Part shown: positions 8,430-19,575 of the stretch, piece after piece
Layout of the letters: each line of letters begins with the position of its first letter
Numbering within the stretch: position 1 is the stretch's first letter
From: Halictus rubicundus
Taxonomy: Eukaryota > Arthropoda > Insecta > Hymenoptera > Halictidae
NCBI RefSeq assembly: GCF_050948215.1
Contig: NW_027488924.1
Coordinates: 62,001 to 126,000, forward strand
Length of the DNA: 64,000 nt
Direction: 5' to 3'
Notes under the pieces: generated by a model
What the model was told of the DNA's origin: nothing
Databases searched by the model: none
The model's input: the letters and a program-made list of their open reading frames with translations, nothing else
Position numbers and translations under genes: made by a program

Positions 8430-10899
8430 ACTCCCGGGGACTTTGTTTTCCCGTCCGTACGCTTTGTGGTAGTGTATCCTACAAACGCTGGGAAACATTT
8501 CGTGCCGGGAGAATAATGGCGGATTTCTGTTGCGCGGTTCGTGTGTATGTTTGGGAATTTTTCTTTGTCCTTGATTACCAGCTACTGCTGTGCTGTGGCC
8601 CTCGCGGAAAAAGTTTTTTCTAACAATCAACAGATGGTAGGTACGCCACGTTTGATGAAGCCGAAATCGATTGAAAGAAATCGGTAAAACAGCGGCAGAT
8701 ATAGAAGGAAGATAAATTTTTGGACCTTGTTTGTTTATATACATTTGGGACAATTTAAAAAAAATAATAAACAAGGTGTATCGATAAAATCAAATTTTTA
8801 AGAGCAAGTAAAGAGGAAGTACCTATTTAATACGGAAATAAATTTTTCGGCCATATTTGTTTACATACAATTACGACCATTTTTTAAAACAATCAACAAA
8901 GAATACTCTTTGTAATAAGACCAGAATTAAATGGATTAGAATAAATTTTCCGAAGGCTTATGTTTGCAAAAAATTAATTTATTAATAACTTTTGTAGCCA
9001 ATCGCCAAGATAGTCCGTTTCTACTGGAACAAACCTCAAGTCGATCCATCGATTTATCTCGAATAAATTCTTAAAAATATCCTTTCTCACAATAACGGAG
9101 GAATAACGTTCGAAGCTCAATTACGACTATCAAGATACTATAACAATACTTTCCCTCATTCTTTGCCCGTAGTAAGTTCTGAAATAAAAGGAAGGAAATG
9201 ATCGCGAAGATATCTTGTTTAACCCTCCGGGTGCTGTGCCGCAGTCATTTTCGACCCGCTGGCTTCAACACCACTTTCACTGCTTCCGCGACGGAAACAC
9301 TTGCTTACGTCACTATACCTATCTCAAAGCAGCCTTTTTTTGTCCTCTGGGGACCAAAACTTTACGGATAGCTTAGTTTCTTACGATACTCTGCTAAGGG
9401 AGGTCGTGTGCGACAAGACGCAAATCGATATTCTATATTGATAGGTTTTCATGTTTCTGGTATCTATTGTTGAATGTTTTTATTTATTTGTTTGTTATGT
9501 CCATACAATCTACAAACGAGCCAACATGTAATACATACAATAGAAATATTGAATTAATATTATTTTTTCATAAATCACGATGCTGTTATATAATACTATT
9601 GTCGCGTCTCGCGTAGCGTCGCGTCGCACAGTGGTCCAGATCGAGGAATTAGCTGTTCATTTGATAAAAAAGTAACTTGCTCGTATTGATGTTTATCGCA
9701 TGTATATTGCTTTTTAAGTATCCATGACATTCGAAAATGGTGAAATTAACGAGATTTATAGAAAATTGTGATTCGCACAATCATTTAAATATCAACACTT
9801 TATGAATCCTATTTTTCACCGAAGTAATTACCTCATTTCGTATTGAAATCCTGTCGAACCATTAAAATACCATTACGTTAATCCTGTAGATCATTTAAAA
9901 ACAATTAACTTTTTTTAAAATTGGACAAAACTGCTTGAATTTGTTCTAAATGTTAGGATTAATTTACTGAGTAATGCATAAATAATTTTTTTTTAAGTTG
10001 CTATTGGTCGTAATTGTGAAGAAAAAAGTACAGGTCTCGACTTTTAAGTTTGTTTTTCTGTGAAAATTTAAAGGTGCTGTGGCGGCTTTGGCGCCGCACA
10101 GTGACGCAAAGAACTTTCGATAAAAATGAGATAGAGCGATGAAATTTTTTTAAAATTAAAGCTGAAACTTTGTAGAATATGGGAAAAATAGGGAGATTAT
10201 GGTACGAACGCTTTTTAACCTTGAGAAAATTCGTTAAACTTGCACAATTTCAAGAAAATTGTGGTTTTTCCAATCCACGCGCAGAAAAAATTTTTTTAAC
10301 ATGCTATACATCATTTCCCATAGATTTTTTCACTGATTTCAAATCTGGTCTCATTTGTCTACGACTTCAGGATTTTGCAAAAAATAGATTTTTGTAACAG
10401 AAACTAATGAAATCATTTTTGATAACACACTAGTTTGAAGGTATATCGTATTCTCATATATAAAACACAATAAAAATAATAATAATGAAGTATTTGAACG
10501 TTTTGAGTTACTTACGAAACACGAAGCACTTCGCATCTCATCTCTTGACGTATCGCTGTCATTGCTACTGGCACTTTCTGCAGACTGTGTGTGGCTGTAA
10601 TGTATTATAAATTAAATATCTATTGTCCATAATTATATTTTCATTTACAGAGGAAGTAAGGTAAGTATTTAATTATTTTACTCACATATTTTATATAGGG
10701 TGTCTGTTTGGGCCGAAGTGTGAAAGTAGAGTGTTTGGGTCTCGGTGAGAGGGGTAAAGTGTTTAGGGACGGCCAAGCGGAGGGCGTACGTTAGTGATTG
10801 AGTTTTCGGAACGGATGCGAAACTGATAGAGAGAGAATGAGAGTGCGAGAGAGGAAGTGTGAAAGTGGGCCTTGGATAAAAGGGACGAATGGGAGGGAT

Positions 10900-10900
<1 letters not shown>
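8430..10900. other. AT-rich intergenic DNA with repeat fragments
   Basis: No gene is recognised. A piggyBac-like end TTAACCCTCCGGGTGCTGTG starts at 9221 without a visible partner. About 9975-10080 carries a diverged piece of the R2 repeat core (attggtcgtaattgtgaagaaaaaag). 10103-10190 (aactttcgataaaaatgaga through ctttgtagaatatggg) is repeated at 35310-35390. Short open frames at 8333-8623 and 8355-8774 overlap on opposite strands and are not supported. Confidence 0.4.
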
Positions 10901-10902
<2 letters not shown>

Positions 10903-10955
<53 letters not shown>

Positions 10956-10983
10956 CCTCTCTCTCTCTCTCTCTCTCTCTCTC

Positions 10984-11036
<53 letters not shown>

Positions 11037-11053
11037 GTGCGTGCGGGCGTGCA

Positions 11054-11089
<36 letters not shown>

Positions 11090-11098
11090 TGTGTGTGA
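10903..11098. repeat. Compound microsatellite (CT)n then (GTGC)n
   Basis: About 128 bp of CT dinucleotide, interrupted twice by CCCC, pass into GTGCGTGC-type tetranucleotides and then GTGTGTGAGAGAGA. The long open frames across it are repeat artefacts. The sequence after it (AATGCGTTAAGTATCGAGTTATTAAGAGAG, 11108-11137) recurs inverted at 63848-63878 beside the other CT tract. Confidence 0.9.
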
Positions 11099-11658
11099 GA
11101 GAGAGAGAATGCGTTAAGTATCGAGTTATTAAGAGAGAGATTAAAGGACTTTAGCGAAATTGGTGCGATATCACCTCACCCCAAGTAGGCATAGTCAATT
11201 AGGCAAGCTCCTGGACGATCATTAATCTAACCTAACAAATTCACTCGTTACTGACCGGTTCCCGGAAAATTAGCTGGATTAATAATTTCGAAGCTTGTCG
11301 GAACCGTTTATCACTATGTCAATTAAAATATCTGCTGAACTAATCTTTTTTCGACATGGTCAACACTTTTTTGAAATACGGGTAGATTCGCGTGAGTCGA
11401 CACGAAAATATCCTGTCGCATAACAACGAGATACGGTTTTTCGGTTGCACCAGTTTTGATAAAGTCGATGCACTTCGCAGGACGTGGAAATTTATGTAAC
11501 GATGGTTAAAGAATTCTGCTTTGCACACACGATTTTCTTGATTAAAAATTATATGTGTAGAGTGCGGATTTTTGTGCATTCATAGTATTTATACATTTCA
11601 ATTCGATGCAAGGATAGAAGAATAACGGTTGTTTCTTAAATACGGAATCTGCTTTTAG

Positions 11659-12382
11659 TGTTACGAGCCGAGGGCTAGGGCAGTTAATGCGTAGACCGAG
11701 GTTTGTTTGCTTACACAGGAATAGGCTGTCGTGGACTAGTCGATGCCTGCTTCATCACCGATTTGCTCACTACCATAGGATGGGTAAGCGGAAGGTATTG
11801 GGAAGTTGGCCCTTGAAACATTTAAATATTATTGATACATCTCGAGCGATAAAGGTGTATCTATGTAGGAAATACTAGTTACTGGAATTCAAAAGGATGT
11901 GAAAATGAGTTTGGAGACTCGTTTGTTTGACAATATAATATGAAAGTAACAGGGGTAATTGTGTAGTGTGAAATATTATCGCCGATACTAAGTTCCGTTG
12001 CTCCCGGTTTTGACGCACTGAGAAATACGGGGATTATGTTAACTAATTTGCCCTGAATAATGGAGGTAGCGGTTAAAGAATTGATTCGAAAGGGGCTATG
12101 AACCCGATCTCACGACGCGTATCGTTCGGTTTTCTGCTTCAGACTAACCCGTTCGTGAGCAAACTTGGACCCTTTATATAGTCAGATTTGTTTAAAAAAA
12201 AACGGCAGTGGGGTATGGAAAAATTTGGAAGGTATCCCTCCAAATTTTCCTATATGCATGCACTTTTTCCTAATGGCGTAATTGTTTATGATGGCATATG
12301 ACTAGGACCTCTTGCAGGGAAAAACATGTCGTTTCTAGAAGGGAGTGAGAGACTCACGTAAACAGAATCTCCATTCGTAACA
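11659..12382 (-). mobile_element. Solo LTR related to L1, minus orientation
   Basis: The ends are TGTTACGAGCC at 11659 and ATTCGTAACA at 12382, the same terminal format as L1. Flanks are TTAG (11655-11658) and CTAG (12383-12386), a 4-bp duplication with one change. Inside are a reverse-strand TATA-like 'ctttatatagtc' near 12170 and the shared 'aacccgatctcac' segment. It is 724 bp. A truncated copy sits at 62450-63057 inside the duplicate arm, so this insertion predates the duplication. Confidence 0.75.
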
Positions 12383-14130
12383 CTAGCATCGAGTTTCAAG
12401 ATCTTCAGGGATCAATTTTTGAGTATCCGACTTCTCGAAATTCCGTGTATTTAGTTCCATAGTTATATCGTTGCAAATTTACAATTCGTTCCCAAGGTAG
12501 CTCTTGAACTTATTAATTGACCTTGTTTCGTGATATTTTAGTTCATTATACTTATATACATTTCAAGGAAATTTCAACAATCGTGAAACTGAAGCACCTT
12601 GTTATTGAGAGTGACGCAATGCTCGAGCAGATACGAATTTCCATGTAATTCACGTACCGCGTTACACGCGACGGAATTTTACTTTTTACCTACCTGCATG
12701 TTAAGTTTGGCAAAATTGTTTGGCATTGCGAGATCAAATATCGGATTTCGCCGATGAGCGTTGAATAATTCACTGGAACACTGAAAATATTGTTGCGTCG
12801 AAACGTTTAATGTAACATCTGCATTATACCGTGTATACCTAGCTCACGATGAAGCCGACCAGTAAAGACGAAGTAAACTGACATGCACGAACGATACAGC
12901 ACGAAACGATTGTAAATAACTGTAACTAAACAAGTGAATGAAATGTTAAAAAAGGTTTTCATTGCTAATTCTGCTACGTGCGTCGAGACGCGATACTAAA
13001 ATATACTTCCCCAAGAAAGTTTATAATTGCGCGAGACGAGGAAACGAAGTTCCTGTGTTCGTTCCAACGATTATAAACACTCGACAAAATGTCAACGCAC
13101 AGGATAAGGAAGCCAATTACTGTGGGGGTGCCAATTACTGTGCCGATATTAATTATACTTATTTCTAAAGCATAATGAATATAAAAAAAAATATTAAATT
13201 TTTTCATTAGAATTAGTTAATATATACCTATATTCATTATGCTTTAAAAATAAATATTATTAATATAGGCACAGTAATTGGCACCCTCACAGTACTTGGC
13301 TCCCTTGCCCTAGTTTGAGTGGTTGTGAGCATAAAGCGGAAAAAGGATTTTCATTGCGTATTTCCTCTTCTCGCGTGTCCCGCCGGCTCTCATGAAGACA
13401 AACGACTGGAAAAATTACCTTGGCAAGGAGCCTTCGCCTATACTACCCATTTCTTGAGTAGGAAATATCTGCCTTCCGGAATGATTATGAAATCAATATT
13501 TGTATAGCTTCATAGAAATCGTTCGAATATGATATACCAGAAGTGAATAGTATTATCGAACCTTTCAATTTTCAACGAATTTTTGTGTTTCTTTCCTGAC
13601 AGGTGCAGGTTCTATTCCAAATGTGTAATTTAAAAAATAATTCTTGCTTGTAGTATTTTGAAATTAATAAAAATACAAAAAACAGTTATTCGTTCGTCCA
13701 CGCAATGAAGCGTGGATTTCACAATTTTGAAAGCAATAACATGTTTGAAAATCCGAATATTGCTATGCATTTGCAACTGCTGGTTTAAATATTTCAACTG
13801 GACCATGACTTTTATTAAAGTGTAATTATGACGAACTTGGTTAGCATTAAAATTGTTATTGAAGTTTGAGTTCAATGCGTTTCGCGGTAGTGGTGGTATT
13901 ATTAACACTTTTGTGCTGAAAAAGCTTTTGAATATTCAAATTGAATTAATTACTAATTCTAACAGAACTTGTGTGTTGGACAATTTTTCTACATTGTAAT
14001 GATATTATATATTACAATAAATTGTATAATACTGTAGGAATATTGTATATGAACTCCTACGCCTTGGGTGTGGCATATGGGGTTGAATAGTGCGACATTG
14101 GTTACGCTAATGTCTTTTCATTGTGTCTTC
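11776..14130 (+). repeat. Left arm of a 46-kb-spaced inverted duplication
   Basis: This ~2.36-kb block is the reverse complement of 60520-63057 at high identity. It contains most of the solo LTR, a MITE (13101-13312) and AT-rich DNA. Compared with the right arm it lacks a 149-bp LTR insertion and a ~50-bp segment near 13350. Open frames at 12962-13168 and 13630-13908 are mirrored in the partner. They have no recognisable domain, and both versions are likely non-coding. Confidence 0.85.
13101..13312. mobile_element. MITE with ~80-bp TIRs (AGGGTAAGGAAGCCAATTAC family)
   Basis: The two halves are inverted copies of a sequence containing CCAATTACTGTG and AAAGCATAATGAATATA, with an A/T centre. 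The mirror copy is at about 61381-61596. A lone half with the related start AGGGTAAGGGACCCAATTACTG lies at 25444-25535. No target duplication is clear. Confidence 0.7.
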
Positions 14131-14284
14131 GCAACTCGCAACTTCTCGTGGACTCACTCGCTCGCGGCTCTCACTCATCTGACATGACATTCCTTGTATT
14201 CGTTCCTTTTATCTGAGGCCCACTTTCATTTTTCCTCTATCGCACTTTCATCTTCTCTCTATCAATCTCACCTGAGACCAGGAG

Positions 14285-14640
14285 ACCACTACTAATCCAA
14301 TAAGAAAACTTTTTTATTTTTCATTATTATATTATGGATATTACACCAACCTATTTGTGGTATTTTCCTAATGAAAATGATACCAAATATGATATGATTC
14401 CGATGATATTTACTTGTGTAATGAACGATTAAAGTTTCGGATGCAAAGAAGGACAGCGTATAGGAAGGAAAGAGGCGCAGAAAGTCGAAGCGTTCGGGAA
14501 AGATGAAAGATTGGCGTGAGCTCAGTTCTTTAAATCAAAACTGAAACTTTTTTATTGTTAATTAATTTTTTACGAGATTTTCACCAATATATTTGTTGAC
14601 TTTTTCTGATTAAAATGATACCAAACACGATTGCGAACAA
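14285..14640 (+). repeat. Dispersed repeat R1, copy 2
   Basis: This is the plus-strand counterpart of 1-365. It contains two sub-copies, at about 14330-14405 and 14565-14635, of a CACCAA-TATTTGT...AATGATACCAAA unit, separated by a purine-rich segment (aggaaggaaagaggcgcag). There is no coding potential. Confidence 0.7.
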
Positions 14641-15147
14641 TTGCGATCATATTTACACTAATTTTCCGTTCTACCAAGACTGACCCTCGTGGACCGTTGC
14701 GGGTCGCCGACAACGGGCCACTCGTCATTTGTTTATTTCAGGCGATAAGCGTTTTATAAACTCCGATAGCCCTTTCCATCTCAACGGTCCGCCGACCGTG
14801 TGCGGTCCTAGGCGATCGGGTTTCTATAGCTTGTGCCGACAGCTTCCTACAGGCATTATCGGCAATGTTCTTCGTTTTTTCATCAGCGCCATCAATTTTA
14901 TTCCCAGCAACTCTGCTCGACGCGTTTCCGTCTTCCGCTGAATCGGAGTTTTTCTCGATTAATCCCTCAGGCGCGTTTCTGTGCGCAGGAAAATTCAAAT
15001 TTCCGTTCTTCCTCGCGTCTGCGATCGCAAGCAACGCTGTATTTTTGATACCTGACTTGATTCGCCGTTAAGCATGAATTTACGAATGTAACAATCAATA
15101 TTCAAACTCAATTCTCCCGCAAATATCCATGGAATTCACTATATTGG

Positions 15148-16130
15148 GAATAAAGTAAAAATCGCGTTTGAAATGACGCATTTATTGCATTGCATTTCGT
15201 GTATAGTCGTGTGAATGATTTATTTACACGTTGACCGCACGTAATCCGCAGTTATCGGAATCGAAAAATGCAGCAGATTTCACGTTTAAATAAAGGAAAG
15301 AGTCATCGAATCGCTCGGGTAAAAGATCAATCACTAGATTGCGAACTTTATTGCGAAATCAACATTGCCTGCGTTCATTGGAAAATACACATACAAAATT
15401 TATTTCCCTTTTGGTAAAGCATGTGATACAAAAGACTTCTAAATTCCACGAATTAGGTAGAATTCGCGCTCGTGTCGACCCGACCCACGCTTCTCTTCGC
15501 TGTTCCGTCAGAGTAATAAGTTTGAGGAGTCAGGGCTCGCCCACTAGTCATTTAACCGGGGGCGAAATATCGGAAATCGTTACATTCCTTCCGTAAGCTG
15601 ATTTATTTTATTTCTGCCCGCTGCGATTTCTACCCCATCGCTTTGCTGCGTCGATTGTACAATTAATAAATAATATGAATCCATTTGTACGAAGAAATGT
15701 TAAGCAACAGTATCTGCTTTGTATTTTCCACATTTTGTCACTGGCGAGGAGAGGTATTCTCACTTTTGTTAGTTCTACTGCCACAATTTTTCCAGCCACG
15801 GGGATCAGAGACAAACAGTTTCTCGGGAAATAAAACACCATTCACGGAAAGGGCAAATTCTTTCGCGCGACACAGGTACGTACGGTTTTCTAGAGTCTCT
15901 TACACATAATCTATGTCGCTGTACGCACCACCCACGTGCTCACAGCAAATACCATCCTTTTCGTCAGTCGAAACAGAAGCATCCCGGCGGTAACAGTATC
16001 TCCTCCCACCTGTGGTGTACCCTTTCAGTACTCGTAAGAGACTACCTATCGTCCCTTTGACAGCGAAACTGTATGCACACGAGACCCTTTTTTCCAGCGC
16101 CGCGCCGCAAACGTCAGATATGAGAACTGC
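15148..16130 (+). repeat. Direct duplicate block D, copy 1
   Basis: The block aligns in the same orientation with 57848-59240, with clear divergence and indels. Shared landmarks include GTCAGAGTAATAAGTTT, GCTGATTTATTTTATTTCTGCCC, CACGAATT before that, and AACGTCAGA near the end. Frames at 15685-15909 (+) and 15608-15841 (-) have counterparts in copy 2 with similar conceptual products (FFQPRGS, FSGNKTP), but both copies contain stops and neither strand stands out. I treat it as an old repeat or segmental duplicate. Confidence 0.6.
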
Positions 16131-16192
16131 GCCAAAGGAGAAGAATTGCTTACGGCGTTTTTCCGACACGTATTTTTTTTTTTTTAGTCTGA

Positions 16193-16303
16193 AAGACTTA
16201 CGTCTGGAAAAGACGTCTTTAAGACGTTTCATTTCAGACGTGTTTGAGACGTCATTTTCAAGACGTTTTACTTCAGAGATCTTACAGATGTCTTTTTCGA
16301 GAC
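16193..16303. repeat. AGACGT-rich short-period repeat
   Basis: About eight AGACGT or near matches occur in ~110 bp (for example AAAGACGTCTTTAAGACGTTT), with roughly 13-18 bp spacing and decaying to the right. Several are palindromic (GACGTC). It may be a degenerate minisatellite or an element end. Confidence 0.55.
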
Positions 16304-17084
16304 TAAATAACTTGAATTTCTTGGAGATGTTATGATAGTGGCTATTTTACTGTACAATGACTGAAATACTGTTTCTTAATTTTGCTATTACTTGGAGTGA
16401 CAAAAAAAAATAAATTTCATTTATTACAAACACGTGTATTAGGTACATAATGCACAATACAAATGTATATATATATATATTACATTAATTATATATATAT
16501 AGTATTTGTATATTAAATAATTAGTATCTTAATCACGACTCGATTTATTCAAATCCCCACCATACGTCGTATGCGATTTCGTTAATTGCCGTTTCCGATA
16601 TTCGTATTAAATCTGAGTTCTTATTCGTACGCCCGTAGCCCACCAGTGGCCCGGTACACCACCGAGAAACAGATTCTTCCGTTGACTCTATAGTTGTGCT
16701 TCATCGCGCCAGCCGGAAATACCAGCTTCGGAAGCTTGCCCGCGAGTACGGCCTAGCAGCGGCAGGCCAGGACCAGTTCGTTCGACTACTGGGCCCGACG
16801 ATCGTACTCGTGACCAATTTCTCCAGGAAAGTGCGCGTCGTCACCGACCAACGAGAACAAATCCGGTGGAGAACGCCCGCGAATCGAACCGCGGGACGTA
16901 ACATGAATAACATTAGGTTAACATGCACGATAACGAGGTGCAAATTTCGAAATTTCCATTTATTGACAAGTCGCATCGATATAATGCAGACAATTTTTAT
17001 TTTGCAGAGAAATCCGCAGTTTAATTAATAATTAAATTTTATACCTTGCAAAATGATGTTCAACAAGGTCTTCCAGAGAAAAGG
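16304..17084. other. Unassigned region; CpG-rich ORF-like stretch and an LTR-end fragment
   Basis: An open frame at 16696-17028 (+) is CpG-rich between 16700 and 16900 but matches no family I know. An equally long frame opposes it. At 16880-16903 the end CGAATCGAACCGCGGGACGTAACA is the inverted match of 3548-3571, which suggests a decayed LTR terminus. A TA microsatellite lies at 16467-16483 and around 16490. The GAAATCCGCAGTTTA motif near 16993 resembles the end of the ACTAGACTGCGG MITE family. Confidence 0.4.
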
Positions 17085-17133
17085 GCCTAGCCGAATAAGA
17101 TGGTCAAAACTGCCCTTAGACGTTTTTCAATAA

Positions 17134-17379
17134 TTAATGAACCATTCGAAAGCTGACCAAGAAAAACCCCTCTGAGCCAAATTTCAACCCCCTATCTCGC
17201 TCGTGAGGGTAGTTACAGGGTAAATTAGATTTTGAGCTTTTCCGTGCATTTTCCGCACTCTGATGCTTCCGAAAATTCTGAAAAAAATGTGGCATATTTT
17301 GGATCCTAAGACAGATTTTTGAGAATTTTTTCAGATTTTTTGGATGCAAACTGTGGTCGTAAAAAATGAAAAACCTCAA
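17134..17379 (-). other. ORF-like segment in T2 left TIR
   Basis: An 81-codon frame is mirrored at 19280-19525 (+) in the right arm, and both match the T1 frames at SL-x2-KNLK, FFQNF, EN and NYPHE. See 845-1072 for the comparison. No domain is recognised. Confidence 0.35.
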
Positions 17380-17718
17380 AAAAATCGGAAAAATGCAGGT
17401 TTCTCAAAAATATGAAAACATGCTATTGAGCTGTTTAGTGCCCCAATAAAGTACCATAACAGGCAGTGTCCTCAATTTTTTTTAGATTTTTTGTTGTGGG
17501 AAGTCTCTGTCAAAAACAAGAAAAACTTAATTTTTTCGACGTTTCTGCTATTAGGAGGAAAGTTACACTTGTTGATTTTATCGCAAGTATATATTAAGGC
17601 ATTTTTAACGTTATTACATTGAAACAAGTAAGTGTTTGACCTCAGAAATATGTTTTAAGAGAAAAATAAATTCTATTTCGTGCGCTATATACCAGAATGT
17701 TCGCAACGTTTACAACAT

Positions 17719-17790
17719 CGCCGGTTGGCCGAGCAGTCAAGGTGTCGGACTACGGAGCGGAAACGCTGGGTTCGAATCCCGTCGAGGGTA
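17719..17790 (+). ncRNA. tRNA-like Pol III unit in T2 left TIR
   Basis: It contains TGGCCGAGCAGTCAAGG, a close match to the A box and D-arm of eukaryotic Leu/Ser (type II) tRNAs. An AGCG-GAAA-CGCT hairpin sits at the place of a long variable arm, and the T-arm carries the B box GGTTCGAATCC. A run of T starts at 17794. The acceptor arms do not pair convincingly and the anticodon arm is poor (CTACGGA could be the loop). It faces inward, like the T1 unit. A working tRNA is unlikely; a Pol III promoter is plausible. Confidence 0.6.
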
Positions 17791-17924
17791 AAGTTTTTTT
17801 TTTCCATACATCCTCTTTATTTTTTCAATTTTTTATTACATGGTTTATTCATGTGATTTTAACAATATTTTTTAAATGTTTTTAAAAAATATTGAGGTAA
17901 CATTTTTAACTAACTTTTATTTAT

Positions 17925-18422
17925 ATTACTCCGATTTGACTTCGAATTTAATGATATTATTTTCTTGGATTAGGTAATAAATTAATATTTATATTATTGT
18001 GTTCGTCCACGATTTCCGCCAGATATAGAAATTGCTTGCGAAAATTGGTAAGATTCCGTGAAAAGAATTTTTAAATCTACTTCTGTCATTTCCGGAAAAT
18101 CCAGAGTATCTACCGAGGATACTGTTTGAAATGGAGTCGTTTTGCAGCTCCAATTATGTCCAATTTCTGGAAAGGTTTCGTTGTCTACTTGTTTGTGTGG
18201 AAGCTGGTACTTTTGACCTTGTATACTATACATTGCCTCTACAACCCAATGAATTTTCGTGACTTTTCGGGAATAATTCGACACTTTCGTCGAAAGTTGA
18301 GAACGATTACCTTTTAAAGCAGGCATGAGAACTCTAAAACCAAGACCTGTTAAATGAGATGTAACATCTCGAAAACCTCTGTCGACAACACAAAAGTCTC
18401 CCCTCTTCATGATGGTTTTCAA
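17925..18422 (-). pseudogene. DDE_Tnp_4-like transposase fragment, frameshifted (T2 cargo)
   Basis: The open part (18422 down to 17994) encodes 142 residues. DRGFRDV at 14-20 gives a catalytic Asp, the Gly-rich and MPA segment follows at about 27-35, and KIHWVVEA at 56-63 supplies the likely catalytic Glu (E62). DFPEMTEVDLKILFTESYQ at 108-126 is shared with T1. After residue ~131 the reading shifts: the other frame continues YLAEIVDEHNN and later ENNIIKFEVKS, matching the T1 product, and then stops near 17925, where the TIR begins. The N-terminal DDE part and the SWIM finger are absent. Upstream of 18422 no further homology is visible. Confidence 0.7.
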
Positions 18423-18882
18423 TCAAGTAACTATAAACGGAAATACATCCTCATGTACGTTACAATAAAGAGGAATGGCTAAGGCTTATTTGTACCTGAT
18501 ACCCCACTTTAAAAATAGTGGTAGTATGTAGCCCTTTTCTTTCAATTGGACAAAAACCAATACTTTGCTGCGTGTTATTTATTCAGAGTTCTTCTCATTT
18601 CCTCCCTAATTTATGAAGACGCAAGGCTTAGAAACCAGATTAATGAATTTTAATATTAAGAATGTTAGAGAGGACCGTAATGAAGATCATATACAATTAG
18701 AGAATCGAGGAAGTGATAGATACTCTAAAACTATATTTACATATATTTTATTCAAAAATGTTTCTTAAATATTTTTAAAACATTAAAAAAATATTTTAAA
18801 AATCACATGAATAAACCATGTAATAAAAAATTGAAAAAATAAAGAGGATGTATGGAAAAAAAAAACTTTACCCTCGACGGGA

Positions 18883-18953
18883 TTCGAACCCAGCGTTTCC
18901 GCTCCGTAGTCCGACACCTTGACTGCTCGGCCGACCGGCGATGTTGTAAACGT
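18883..18953 (-). ncRNA. tRNA-like Pol III unit in T2 right TIR
   Basis: This is the inverted copy of 17719-17790. It differs by GCCGGTCGG for GCCGGTTGG at the A-box edge and keeps an intact B box (GGTTCGAATCC). The T-run is the A-run on the plus strand at 18855-18865. Confidence 0.58.
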
Positions 18954-19575
18954 TGCGAACATTCTGGTATATAGCGCACGAAATAGAATTTATTTTTCTC
19001 TTAAAACATATTTCTGAGGTCAAACACTTACTTGTTTCAATGTAATAACGTTAAAAATGCCTTAATATATACTTGCGATAAAATCAACAAGTGTAACTTT
19101 CCTCCTAATAGCAGAAACGTCGAAAAAATTCGGTTTTTCTTGTTTTTGACAGAGACTTCCCACAACAAAAAATCTAAAAAAAATTGAGGACACTGCCTGT
19201 TATGGTACTTTATTGGGGCACTAAACAGCTCAATAGCATGTTTTCATATTTTTGAGAAACCTGCATTTTTCCGATTTTTTTGAGGTTTTTCATTTTTTAC
19301 GACCACAGTTTGCATCCAAAAAATCTGAAAAAATTCTCAAAAATCTGTCTTAGGATCCAAAATATGCCACATTTTTTTCAGAATTTTGGGAAGCATCAGA
19401 GTGCGGAAAATGCACGGAAAAGCTCAAAATCTAATTTACCCTGTAACTACCCTCACGAGCAAGATAGGGGGTTGAAATTTGGCTCAGAGGGGTTTTTCTT
19501 GGTCAGCTTTCGAATGGTTCATTAATTATTGAAAAACGTCTAAGGGCAGTTTTGACCATCTTATTCGGCTAGGCC

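Larger units (their letters stand above)
17085..19575. mobile_element. T2: diverged relative of T1, ~0.8-kb TIRs with tRNA-like units
   Basis: The outer ends are AGGGCCTAGCCGAATAA, mirrored at 19575. Arms run about 17085-17890 and 18765-19575. The order of parts is the same as in T1: terminal AGG-CTAGCCG, an ORF-like outer half, a tRNA-like unit with a T-run, an AT-rich inner part and a minus-strand transposase fragment. DNA similarity to T1 is visible in the outer half (TGAGGGTAGTTA, GAAAATTCTGAAAAAAATGTG). No clean target duplication is visible. It is non-autonomous. Confidence 0.82.

Noticed and set aside
10791..11154. Open frames encoding (SL)n or (RE)n across the CT tract
   Set aside because: Dinucleotide repeats stay open in several frames; there is no independent coding signal.
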